DNA of 64,000 nt from an uncultured Lachnospiraceae bacterium (GTDB lineage: Bacteria > Bacillota > Clostridia > Lachnospirales > Lachnospiraceae). Numbering within the stretch: position 1 is the first letter of the stretch; each line of letters opens with the position of its first letter. A program made the position numbers and the translations under genes. The DNA lies in assembly GCA_910580195.1 (NCBI GenBank), contig CAJTWA010000014.1, forward strand, positions 21,860-85,859, given 5' to 3'. Shown here piece by piece: positions 34,390-41,268 of the stretch. Under the pieces are notes generated by a model. The model searched no databases. It was not told the DNA's origin and saw only the letters and a program-made list of their open reading frames with translations.

Positions 34390-34447
34390 GCGCACCTGCG
34401 CGGGAAGGGACATTGGACCGAAGCCCGCGGCAGGTGCGTTTTGTATT
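34390..34447 (+). terminator. Rho-independent terminator
   Basis: GCGCACCTGCGCGGG and CCCGCGGCAGGTGCG pair with a loop of about 20 bases, followed by TTTTGTATTGTTT. It ends the small membrane protein transcript. Nothing coding lies from 34448 to 34641. Confidence 0.75.
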
Positions 34448-34641
34448 GTTTCTATCTTATGCCGGTTCCGGTTAGCCCTATCAATATCATGGAATCAAAT
34501 TCTGATTTCATATTCCACACATATGTTACGAAATTATTAAGCCATTTGCTTGGATTTTGTTTTTGGTTTATAATGTGCATAGGGCTCGTTCCCTTTTGTA
34601 CCTTATTGTCTGTAGCTGTTGGTATATTGCGGAGGTTTTAG

Positions 34642-35109
34642 ATGGAAGTTGGGATTTATTCAAGGGAATCCGTTGAAAATCTGCTGGCAGGGGATTTTCC
34701 GGAACGCGTGGCGGTAATCAGTTTTTATGACCCAGTAAACCCGAGGACAGGGGAAAAGGATGTGCCTGTCGATTACTCATGCAAAACAAGCCGTGTCTTT
34801 CCAGTTGCAATCCATGATATTGATTTGGAGGTACTTGGGAATTATGGTTTGGAATATGGCACTTATTTCCCAGAAGCCGATGATTTGGCAGAGTTTATTT
34901 ACGCAGCTTACCAAGAAGGGCTGGATCTTATTTGCCAGTGTGAATATGGGCAGAGCCGGAGCGCAGCCTGCGCCGCCGCAATATTGGAGCATTTTTACCA
35001 CAATGGGATTTCTGTATTTGCAGATTACCGTTATTATCCAAATCAGGTAGTATTCCATAAAGTATATGATGCATTGGAGAAATTTAAAAATACAAGGGTT
35101 CAGGGGTGA
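34642..35109 (+). CDS. Tyrosine/dual-specificity phosphatase-like protein
   Basis: A 155-residue protein with the phosphatase loop in CQCEYGQSRSAACAAAI, which fits C-x5-R-S, and an upstream acidic loop around DIDLEVLG. The remaining sequence is compatible with a small cysteine phosphatase of the dual-specificity type. Substrate unknown. GGAGG lies just ahead of the start. The next gene begins four bases after the stop, so the two are probably translated together. Confidence 0.72.
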   Translation: MEVGIYSRESVENLLAGDFPERVAVISFYDPVNPRTGEKDVPVDYSCKTSRVFPVAIHDIDLEVLGNYGLEYGTYFPEADDLAEFIYAAYQEGLDLICQCEYGQSRSAACAAAILEHFYHNGISVFADYRYYPNQVVFHKVYDALEKFKNTRVQG

Positions 35110-35113
35110 TTGC

Positions 35114-35641
35114 ATGGTGCTTAATTTACATGGGCTGAATGGAAGCCCGCATAATACAACTTACAAGCTGCTTCTTGGCAGGTATCCGGAAGAGATGGTG
35201 GTTTCGCCGCAGATTGATTATGAAAAAACCTCTCCGGTGGAACTGGTAGAAAGGCTGAAACAGTATAAAGGGATTGATTTTATAGTGGGGAATTCATTGG
35301 GCGGGTTTTACGCATATATTTTGGGCAATATATGCCATGTGCCATGCCTGCTGGTGAATCCATGTATCCCGCCTGAAAGGTATATCCCTTCCCTCGTGGA
35401 AGGTTATAAATTCACGGATGAGCTTGCCTATTTGATGGAAGAGTATTTTTATAACAGGCAGGAGGTTTACATGGTCCTTGGTATGGGGGATGAGGTGCTG
35501 TCGCCTGTTTATACAGAGCAGGTTATGGATGTTACGAAGGTTTGGAAAATTGATGGCGGGCATAGCCTGTCGGGAAATGAGGAGTTTTATTCTGTATTTT
35601 ATGAGGCTTTGGGGAATTTTAAGGATGCAAACCCAAAGTAA
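35114..35641 (+). CDS. YqiA-like alpha/beta hydrolase
   Basis: A 175-residue short alpha/beta hydrolase of the YqiA/YcfP group (esterase-like). The N-terminal MVLNLHGLNGSPHNTTYKLL holds the oxyanion strand, FIVGNSLGGFYAYILG the nucleophilic Ser elbow (G-N-S-L-G), LGMGDEVLSP the Asp, and GGHSLSG the His. Natural substrates of the family are unknown. It follows the phosphatase-like gene after four bases, using GGGGTGATTGC as ribosome binding site. Confidence 0.82.
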   Translation: MVLNLHGLNGSPHNTTYKLLLGRYPEEMVVSPQIDYEKTSPVELVERLKQYKGIDFIVGNSLGGFYAYILGNICHVPCLLVNPCIPPERYIPSLVEGYKFTDELAYLMEEYFYNRQEVYMVLGMGDEVLSPVYTEQVMDVTKVWKIDGGHSLSGNEEFYSVFYEALGNFKDANPK

Positions 35642-35672
35642 TGGTATTTGGAGGAGGGTTATCTCCAATAGC

Positions 35673-35838
35673 CTAGTACTCCATCCGGCTAGAAATTGTA
35701 CTTGTGCTTTGCATGGTTCGTGCCAGTGCAAGGCAAAATTTCAACGGCGATGTGGTTCCATCGGCTAGAAATTTTAACGCCGCAGTGGTGCGGAGCAGGC
35801 AGGGCACGAGTATAATTTCTAGCCGGATGGAGTACTAG
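35673..35838. repeat. Long palindromic repeat, family P7
   Basis: CTAGTACTCCATCCGGCTAG and the next 20 bases pair with the right end, which closes in CTAGCCGGATGGAGTACTAG at 35838. A second hairpin, ATCGGCTAGAAATT and its surroundings, sits inside. No gene is present. It occupies the left part of a 559-base gap. Confidence 0.8.
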
Positions 35839-35856
35839 CCCCCTAGGGGAACAGAA

Positions 35857-36048
35857 GAAAATCCATATGCCCAGATACTGAAACAGTCTGGGAATTACTT
35901 TGTGATTATCTCAAGAGAGCCTTTAAAGTCTTTGCCATATAGCGTAGATGAAATATATGGGTTCCAGATGGGCGGCGGTAAAAATGCATTAGGGCAGGTA
36001 TACAATGAACTGTACCATTATTTATGGGCAGTATGTCGGTGCTTCTAA
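35857..36048 (+). pseudogene. Fragment of an unrecognised gene
   Basis: An open stretch without a start codon encodes ENPYAQILKQSGNYFVIISR, then EPLKSLPYSVDEIYGFQ and ends in a stop. It reads like the middle of a larger conserved protein, perhaps a P-loop ATPase type common in gut Firmicutes, but I cannot name it. Both ends are cut, the left by palindrome P7. Most probably a remnant. Confidence 0.4.
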
Positions 36049-36130
36049 GATTCAGCCAAATTTGGTCCTCACGGAAGACAACTCACTCTAAGATTCAGCC
36101 AAATTTGATTCTCACAGAAGACAACTCACT
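36045..36130 (+). repeat. 43-bp tandem duplication
   Basis: CTAAGATTCAGCCAAATTTG with the bases up to GACAACTCACT occurs twice head to tail, with three differences. The first copy overlaps the stop codon of the remnant. Confidence 0.8.
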
Positions 36131-36200
36131 ATGGCTTAAAAATAAGTTTTGGTTACTATTTATATTAAAATCATTGCGTGAGGTGAAGAAATTGGAAAGT

Positions 36201-36425
36201 ATGAAGCATAGCCTAAATGTAAAATATCCAGAACGCATAAAAGGCCTGCGGCAAGATAATGATTTAACCCAAAAAGAAGTTGCTAAAATTTTAAAAATAG
36301 CACAGACAACATATTCCCAGTATGAGTTATATAAAAGGCCCATGCCAATAGAATGTCTAATGGTACTTTGTAAGTTTTATGGTGTTTCTGCAGATTATAT
36401 TTTAGGGCTGTCAGATAAAAAATAG
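36201..36425 (+). CDS. XRE-family small HTH protein
   Basis: A 74-residue Cro/CI-type DNA-binding protein. The helix-turn-helix is in LTQKEVAKILKIAQTTYSQY, and the end FYGVSADYILGLSDKK is the usual close of single-domain XRE regulators. A TTG at 36192, better spaced from GAGGTG, could add three residues. Target unknown; as it adjoins gene remnants and repeats, it may be a leftover of a mobile element. Terminators follow it. Confidence 0.75.
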   Translation: MKHSLNVKYPERIKGLRQDNDLTQKEVAKILKIAQTTYSQYELYKRPMPIECLMVLCKFYGVSADYILGLSDKK

Positions 36426-36512
36426 TGCCCCAGCAGATGGAAGGAGCATAGCCAAGGGATATCAATCCCCCAACTATATCAGGGCTTTCCTGAAACATCC
36501 CCATGAAAAACA

Positions 36513-36543
36513 ACCGTAGCCTGAAAGGTGCGGTATTTTTTTA
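36513..36543 (+). terminator. Terminator behind XRE gene
   Basis: ACCGTAGCCT and AGGTGCGGT form a short stem around GAA, followed by seven T. Confidence 0.6.
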
Positions 36544-36568
36544 CGCTAAAATATTGGAAGAAGGAAAG

Positions 36569-36599
36569 GTTCCCAGACAGGAAAGGCGGGAACTTTTTT
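36569..36599 (+). terminator. Second terminator ahead of sleC-like gene
   Basis: GTTCCC and GGGAAC pair around a 13-base loop and are followed by TTTTTT. It isolates the split gene from upstream transcription. Confidence 0.6.
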
Positions 36600-36648
36600 G
36601 CTGCATGTTACATACACTATGAATAAGAGCAAAGAGTTAGAGGTAGCT

Positions 36649-37338
36649 ATGCAGAATCATCAATTACGCGCATCCCAAGCAGACCATGTGGACAATGGCA
36701 CCATGCGGGTACAGGTAACTTCTACCGTAGGCCTGATTCCGGTGCAGGATGCCCAAATCACCATTTCCTATACCGGCGACCCGGGGCCTGCCTTGGAGCA
36801 GGTTTCCACCAACACAGAAGGCCAGTCGGAGGTACTGACCTTGGCGGCGCCCCCGCTGGAATACAGCATGGAGCCGGAACAGAACACCCAGCCTTATGCA
36901 GAATACACGGTGCAGGTAGAAGCGGAAGGGTACCGGCCAGTCAGCATTGAAGGGGTGGATGTGTTTTCCGGGGAATTGTCCTTGCAGAATGTGAAGATGG
37001 AGCCCTTGGAGGTGTCGGAGCAGGATATGAAGAATATTGTGATTCCGGCCAATACATTGTTTGGGAATTTCCCGCCTAAGATTGCAGAGGCGGAAATTAA
37101 GCCGGTGGACGAGAGCGGGGAAATTGTCCTTAGCAGAGTAGTGATACCGGAATATGTGGTGGTGCATGACGGGACGCCCGGGGATTCCACTGCGGGGGAT
37201 TATTATGTGAAGTATAAGGATTACATCAAAAATGTGGCGTCCAGCGAGATTTATGCCACTTGGCCGGACAGTACGATTCGGGCGAATATCCTTGCGATTA
37301 TGTCTTTTACGCTAAACCGGGTGTATACGGAGTGGTAA
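36649..37338 (+). CDS. sleC: SleC-like spore cortex-lytic enzyme, N-terminal part (interrupted gene)
   Basis: The first 229 codons of a SleC-type germination enzyme (a lytic transglycosylase for spore cortex). The N-terminus has a beta-sandwich-like prodomain (RVQVTSTVGLIPVQDAQITI). The catalytic SpoIID-like region then begins with YVKYKDYIKNVASSEIYATW and FTLNRVYTEW, at which point a TAA ends the frame. That TAA is made by the junction with an inserted element. The missing part, beginning YRNKGYDF, lies at 40470-41054. The chosen start has AGAGGTAGCT upstream; ATG at 36619 would add ten residues. As the gene stands, the enzyme cannot be made whole. Confidence 0.82.
   Translation: MQNHQLRASQADHVDNGTMRVQVTSTVGLIPVQDAQITISYTGDPGPALEQVSTNTEGQSEVLTLAAPPLEYSMEPEQNTQPYAEYTVQVEAEGYRPVSIEGVDVFSGELSLQNVKMEPLEVSEQDMKNIVIPANTLFGNFPPKIAEAEIKPVDESGEIVLSRVVIPEYVVVHDGTPGDSTAGDYYVKYKDYIKNVASSEIYATWPDSTIRANILAIMSFTLNRVYTEW
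37327..37337 (+). other. attL core
   Basis: ACGGAGTGGTA, preceded by host codons GTG TAT and followed by element DNA (ACTTCG). In frame it codes for T-E-W and the first two bases of the next codon. Confidence 0.85.
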
Positions 37339-37596
37339 CTTCGTATCGTATGGTTCAGGAGTATTTGTATTGCAGGGAAAGCAGGGAATTGGAAAGAGAA
37401 AGTTTTTCAGGCATTTAGCAATTAAGAATAGCTTTTTCAAAGGTGGCGCAACTTTTGATATGGAAAATTGATGGATGCAAAAATAGTTTTTATGCATTGA
37501 TTGAATAGACGCCAAATCGGTGCTATACTATTCAGAAGAAAGAAAATGCATAGATTTCCTAATTTGCATATAAAAACTAAAAAAGGAGGCATACCC

Positions 37597-37821
37597 ATGT
37601 TAGCAGCAGTTAGAGGCATCGTCCGGGGAAATACAGTTGTCATAGAAGATGAAGATTTACGTCCATATGATGGGACAGAAGTGATTGTAACATTATTGGA
37701 CAGCACAATACAAAAGAAACAGAAAAAAGCAGTCGATTGGGACAGTTTTGCAATTCCGAGCGAAAGAGGGAAAAATGTCGATAAATATATGAGGGAGATG
37801 CGTGACAATGACAGGCTGTAG
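37597..37821 (+). CDS. Putative antitoxin of PIN-toxin pair
   Basis: A 74-residue protein with an N-terminal beta region, MLAAVRGIVRGNTVVIEDED, then LRPYDGTEVIVTLLD, like AbrB/MazE-like or DUF-type antitoxins, and a charged, flexible C-terminus (IPSERGKNVDKYMREMRDND) of the kind that usually wraps the toxin. AAAGGAGG is a strong ribosome binding site. It overlaps the PIN gene by 14 bases. Probably both represses its operon and neutralises the toxin; inference from arrangement. Confidence 0.72.
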   Translation: MLAAVRGIVRGNTVVIEDEDLRPYDGTEVIVTLLDSTIQKKQKKAVDWDSFAIPSERGKNVDKYMREMRDNDRL

Positions 37822-38242
37822 GAAAGTATTTGTTGATACGGCGCCATTCATATATTATATTGAGAAAGATGAGAATCATCCGCTTTATTTTGAAAAGGTA
37901 AAGAATTTTTTCCGTGAATGTTATGAGAATGGGATAGAAGTTGTATCTTCTGTTATTACGGTAGAAGAATATCTTGTATTTCCTTATAGGATTCAGGCAC
38001 AATGTTATGTAGATATGTTTTACAAGCTGATAGAAACAGTAGATATGGATATCATGGAAATTAATCAGGAAATTGCGAAAAAGGCTGCTAAAATCAGGGC
38101 AGAATACAAAGGTTTTAAGGGTATGGATGCCTTACAGCTGGCCTCTGCCTGTTTGGCGGATTGCGACATGTTTCTGACAAATGATAAACAGTTAAAACAG
38201 TTCCGGGAATTAACCTGTATTACTGTTGAAGATTTAGAATAA
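37808..38242 (+). CDS. PIN-domain (VapC-like) ribonuclease toxin
   Basis: A 144-residue PIN-domain protein. The four acidic metal ligands can be seen: Asp10 in FVDTAPFIYY, Glu in ITVEEYLVF, Asp in GMDALQLASA and Asp in FLTNDKQLK. VapC-like toxins cut tRNA or rRNA and are held by a partner antitoxin. A GTG two codons earlier (37802) is an alternative start. The overlap with the antitoxin gene and the terminator directly behind it make a closed two-gene unit in the recombinase element, which could stabilise the element. Confidence 0.88.
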   Translation: MTGCRKVFVDTAPFIYYIEKDENHPLYFEKVKNFFRECYENGIEVVSSVITVEEYLVFPYRIQAQCYVDMFYKLIETVDMDIMEINQEIAKKAAKIRAEYKGFKGMDALQLASACLADCDMFLTNDKQLKQFRELTCITVEDLE

Positions 38243-38280
38243 CGAAAGCATTTCTTTTTTTATATTTTTGAATCGGGAAA

Positions 38281-38316
38281 ACAGCCATAGCCGCATGGGA
38301 TTATGGCTGTTTTTTA
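38281..38316 (+). terminator. Terminator of the toxin-antitoxin unit
   Basis: ACAGCCATA and its partner TATGGCTGT with an intervening GCCGCATGGGAT, followed by TTTTTTAT. Confidence 0.8.
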
Positions 38317-38384
38317 TACAGGAAGTACCATACCACTGTGAAGTAATGAAGTTCGTGAATTTCCTATAAGATAAAACCCTCCGG
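38314..38384. repeat. Stem-loop repeat, family P3 (copy C, short form)
   Basis: TTATACAGGAAGTACC and AATTTCCTATAAGATAA enclose CCACTGTGAAGTAATGAAG; CCCTCCGGGAGG follows. This copy lies within the mobile element, unlike the other three, and lacks the right half. Confidence 0.65.
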
Positions 38385-38498
38385 GAGGAGGCTCACTTTA
38401 TTCTAAACGTATAGGGATTACCACATGGAAATATTCCCGCATACGACAAGCTATCCCGAAATAGAAATAAGATAAATAAAGTTGGCAGGGGAAGTTCC

Positions 38499-38675
38499 AT
38501 GGAACAAGAAGGCTGGAAACGCTTGGAACGGAAACAAAATGGGATGCAGGTGATACTGGAATTTCCGGGAAAACCGGAAAAGGAAGAAGACTTGAAAAAG
38601 GAAGAAAATATAAAAAGAGAAGTGAAAGGAATTCTCTCCATCATTTTGCAGGAACATTTGATGAAAAATTTTTAA
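38499..38675 (+). CDS. 58-residue charged protein of the element
   Basis: Encodes MEQEGWKRLERKQNG, then MQVILEFPGKPEKEEDLKK, and a helical, Lys/Glu-rich rest ending HLMKNF. AGGGGAAG lies ahead of the start. It is not in any family I know. It lies 80 bases upstream of the recombinase and runs in the same direction. Directionality factors of large serine recombinases are small, variable proteins of similar size, so this is a candidate; that is inference only. Confidence 0.55.
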   Translation: MEQEGWKRLERKQNGMQVILEFPGKPEKEEDLKKEENIKREVKGILSIILQEHLMKNF

Positions 38676-38755
38676 TTGTAAGGTGGCGGCTAAAATTCTG
38701 TTGCCGCCCATCTTCGCAAACAAACCAGAAGCCATAGAAAAAGGGGAAGCAGTAT

Positions 38756-40489
38756 ATGGACGGAAATAAAACATTTCTTTCAGAGAAAGATACCAGCAAA
38801 AAACGCGCCAGAATGTTATTGCGTGTCAGTTCCGAACAGCAATTAGAATCAGATGGGGATTTGACGGTACAGAGGCAGATTGTCCTAGAATATGTGAAAA
38901 CGCATCCTGGCTGGCTCTTAGATGAAAAAGAATATTTTGAGGGAGGCGTCAGCGGATACAAAAACTCTGTTGCAGACCGTGAGATATTGCAGGAAGCATA
39001 TCGGGACGCAGCCAATGGGGAGTACGATATCTTAGTTGTATATAAGGATGACAGAATTGGGCGCAGGATGTGGGAAATCGGCGGGTACATAATGTCTTTA
39101 AAAAGCCTGGGGGTAGATATCTATACGGTAAAGGATGGATGCATTTCTCCAGAAGGCAATGATATCATGGGGCAGATGATGCTGGCGCTGCGGTATGGAA
39201 ATGCCCAAAAAAGCAGCGCAGACACCGGGATGCGGGTCAAAGATACCGCCAAAAAACTAGTTCAGTCAGGAAGGTATGTAGGGGGGAGCCCCCCTTATGG
39301 CTATGGGTTAGAACATTCCGGTGAAATCAGCAAACATGGACGGGCTTTGAAACATTTAGTTATCCAGCCGGAACGGGCGGAAGCCGTCAGGCATATCTAC
39401 GATTTGTCTTTGCGCAAAGAATATGGCTCCGCCAAAATTGCAAACATCCTGAACACAGAAGAACGGTACAAAAACCTTGCCCCAAACGATGTCTGGAAAA
39501 GCGGAACAGTTACCAGCATTTTGACAAACCCAATTTATGCAGGCTACACCGCATATAACCGCAGGGAAAGCCTCAATGGCAGGCACCGCAGCCTAGACAG
39601 GGAAGAATGGGTTCTTTCACAAGAGCCCAATCCGAATCTTGTCATAATTGATGAGGACACATGGCAGAGCGTGCAGAGGAAACGGGAAATGCGCAGCAGT
39701 AAATATACGGAGCCATTGAAAAATCAGGATGTAACGGTGATTGGGCGCAATGATGGCATGTTGTCACTGGCAGACGTCCTGCATTGCGGATATTGCGGCT
39801 GTAAAATGGTGAATGGAAGTAAATATAATTACTGGACAATCAAAGGAACGGGAGAGCGCAGGACTAGCAGGACAGCCATTTACAAGTGCCAGAACGCATG
39901 GCAGGGCGTTCCCCATGATAAAACAAAACAATACCGGGCAGATAAGATTGAACCGATTGTGTATGAAGCCTTGGCAGAGTATATCGGGAAATTGCAGGAG
40001 GACGAAAACATCTTTGCACAGATTGCAGAGAATAACAGCATGAAAAAAAAGAGAAAGGAAAAGGATTTGGAAATGGCAAGAAAAGAACTGGATAAAATCA
40101 GACGTGATATTAATATTATGGAAGACCATATCCCGGACGCTATGACCGGAACATATCCCCTTACTTTAGAGGATTTAGTCCGTAATATTGACATGAAAAA
40201 AGAGAAGGAAAAAAAGCAGATGGCCGTGGTGCAGGAAAAAGAAACAATGTTAAATAATACAACTGTTACTGCAAAGGATTGGGAAGAAATCAGAAAGAAA
40301 ATACCCACATGGCGGGAAATGTTTTTACATGCCGATACCTCCACAAAACGAGTGCTGGTAAACAAATTGGTTGAGCGTATTGATCTCACCAGAGAACAGG
40401 TGATAATCCGTTTTAAAATCAGCTTAGGCGAGTTCCTGCCCAAGTCCCGAACCACCGGTAACGGAGTGGTACCGGAACAAAGGCTATGA
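38756..40489 (+). CDS. Large serine recombinase
   Basis: A 577-residue site-specific recombinase. Residues 18-165 form the resolvase-type catalytic domain with Ser25 in MLLRVSSEQQ, VVYKDDRIGRRM and, later, GQMMLALRYGNAQKSSADTG. A recombinase domain follows (GSPPYGYGL), then a zinc ribbon with LHCGYCGCKMVNGSKYNYW, and a long coiled coil at 430-510 that in this class controls integration versus excision. AAAGGGGAAGC precedes the start. The last six codons run past the attR core into sleC DNA, where the stop TGA lies; in the excised circle the protein would end differently. Confidence 0.93.
   Translation: MDGNKTFLSEKDTSKKRARMLLRVSSEQQLESDGDLTVQRQIVLEYVKTHPGWLLDEKEYFEGGVSGYKNSVADREILQEAYRDAANGEYDILVVYKDDRIGRRMWEIGGYIMSLKSLGVDIYTVKDGCISPEGNDIMGQMMLALRYGNAQKSSADTGMRVKDTAKKLVQSGRYVGGSPPYGYGLEHSGEISKHGRALKHLVIQPERAEAVRHIYDLSLRKEYGSAKIANILNTEERYKNLAPNDVWKSGTVTSILTNPIYAGYTAYNRRESLNGRHRSLDREEWVLSQEPNPNLVIIDEDTWQSVQRKREMRSSKYTEPLKNQDVTVIGRNDGMLSLADVLHCGYCGCKMVNGSKYNYWTIKGTGERRTSRTAIYKCQNAWQGVPHDKTKQYRADKIEPIVYEALAEYIGKLQEDENIFAQIAENNSMKKKRKEKDLEMARKELDKIRRDINIMEDHIPDAMTGTYPLTLEDLVRNIDMKKEKEKKQMAVVQEKETMLNNTTVTAKDWEEIRKKIPTWREMFLHADTSTKRVLVNKLVERIDLTREQVIIRFKISLGEFLPKSRTTGNGVVPEQRL
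40461..40471 (+). other. attR core
   Basis: ACGGAGTGGTA again, preceded by element DNA (ACCACCGGTA) and followed by host codons CGG AAC AAA GGC. It lies inside the recombinase gene's final codons. Confidence 0.85.
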
Positions 40490-41054
40490 CTTCACCATCA
40501 CCTCCTCCACCGCATACGACCACAAATGGGTTTATGGCAGGAATTATTTCGCCAGCATTTCCCGCGTCGTGGATGAGATGTTCACGAATTTCCTCTCAAG
40601 GCCGAATGTAAAACAGCCAATCCTGACCCAGTACTGCGACGGCCAGCGTGTCACATGCCCCAACTGGCTCAGCCAATGGGGATCCAAGTATCTGGGGGAC
40701 CAGAATTACAGCGCCATAGAAATCATCCGCTACTACTATGGCAGCAATATGTACATCAACGAAGCAGAAGAGATTTCCGGCATCCCGGCGTCATGGCCTA
40801 GGGAAAACCTGCGGGTAGGTTCCAGCGGCGAGAAAGTCCGCCAGATGCAGGAGCAGTTAAACCGCATTGCCCAAGTCTATACCTCCATCCCAAGGATTGC
40901 AGCGGATGGCTCTTACGGCCCCGCCACAGAAGAAGCAGTCCGCAGGTTCCAGTCGGTCTTCGGCCTGCCCCAGACCGGAGTAGTGGACTATGCCACATGG
41001 TACAAAATTTCAGAAATATACGTAGGCGTCACCCGGATAGCGGAACTGGTGTAA
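40470..41054 (+). CDS. sleC: SleC-like spore cortex-lytic enzyme, C-terminal part (interrupted gene)
   Basis: The final 194 codons of the split gene, from YRNKGYDFTITSSTAYDH through WVYGRNYFASISRVVDE (rest of the catalytic domain) to the peptidoglycan-binding domain LRVGSSGEKVRQMQEQLNRI and AADGSYGPATEEAVRRFQ. It ends YVGVTRIAELV, as SleC proteins do. The piece has no start of its own at the junction; translation of a fragment might begin at ATG 40569. Joined with the N-terminal part the protein is 423 residues, close to the 438 or so of clostridial SleC. No frameshift is present on either side. Confidence 0.82.
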   Translation, partial: YRNKGYDFTITSSTAYDHKWVYGRNYFASISRVVDEMFTNFLSRPNVKQPILTQYCDGQRVTCPNWLSQWGSKYLGDQNYSAIEIIRYYYGSNMYINEAEEISGIPASWPRENLRVGSSGEKVRQMQEQLNRIAQVYTSIPRIAADGSYGPATEEAVRRFQSVFGLPQTGVVDYATWYKISEIYVGVTRIAELV

Positions 41055-41190
41055 TGCCAGAATAAGCAGCAGGAAACCCAAAGAAACATCGGCAGAAGAG
41101 AAAAGTCAGGAAACAAAAGGCCAAATTCATAGAAAATAGGTGACAAGGGAACAAATTCCAGTTATACTAAAGTGGTCTATACCACATACC

Positions 41191-41218
41191 ATGCAGCAGC
41201 TGCCACAGCCTGCTGCAT
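41191..41218 (+). promoter_or_regulatory. Hairpin in leader of beta-glucosidase gene
   Basis: ATGCAGCAG and CTGCTGCAT form a 9-base stem around CTGCCACAGC, after a TATACT box at about 41163. It may be an antiterminator-type or mRNA-stabilising structure, but no consensus for BglG-type binding was recognised. Confidence 0.4.
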
Positions 41219-41268
41219 CTGGGCGGTATGCAGCAATACCAAATAAAATGCAAAAGGAGGAAACCTGC

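Larger units (their letters stand above)
37327..40471 (+). mobile_element. 3.1-kb serine-recombinase element interrupting the sleC-like gene
   Basis: The element lies between two direct copies of ACGGAGTGGTA (37327 and 40461), so one core plus unique sequence is 3,134 bases. It contains a PIN toxin-antitoxin pair with terminator, a P3 repeat, a 58-residue gene and a large serine recombinase, all on the plus strand. Recombination of the cores would leave GTGTATACGGAGTGGTACCG, restoring codons V-Y-T-E-W-Y-R in frame across both halves. Serine recombinases of this class characteristically work on such short cores. Whether excision is controlled by sporulation is inference by analogy with skin elements. 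Confidence 0.88.

Noticed and set aside
34378..34641. 87-codon hydrophobic frame after the small membrane protein
   Set aside because: It starts inside a terminator hairpin and lacks a ribosome binding site; the gap is better seen as non-coding.
36024..36200. Longer N-terminus for the XRE regulator
   Set aside because: The extra 59 codons are encoded by the 43-bp duplication and show no domain; the ATG at 36201 or TTG at 36192 fits the usual length.
38676..38755. Sporulation sigma-factor promoter ahead of the recombinase
   Set aside because: I looked for sigma-E or sigma-K type boxes; only loose matches such as CATAGAAAA were seen, not enough to claim.
37327..40471. Insertion sequence or IS607-type transposon explanation for the element
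   Set aside because: There is no TnpB or DDE transposase, and the recombinase is of the large serine type with zinc ribbon and coiled coil; the short direct core and lack of terminal inverted repeats fit site-specific integration.
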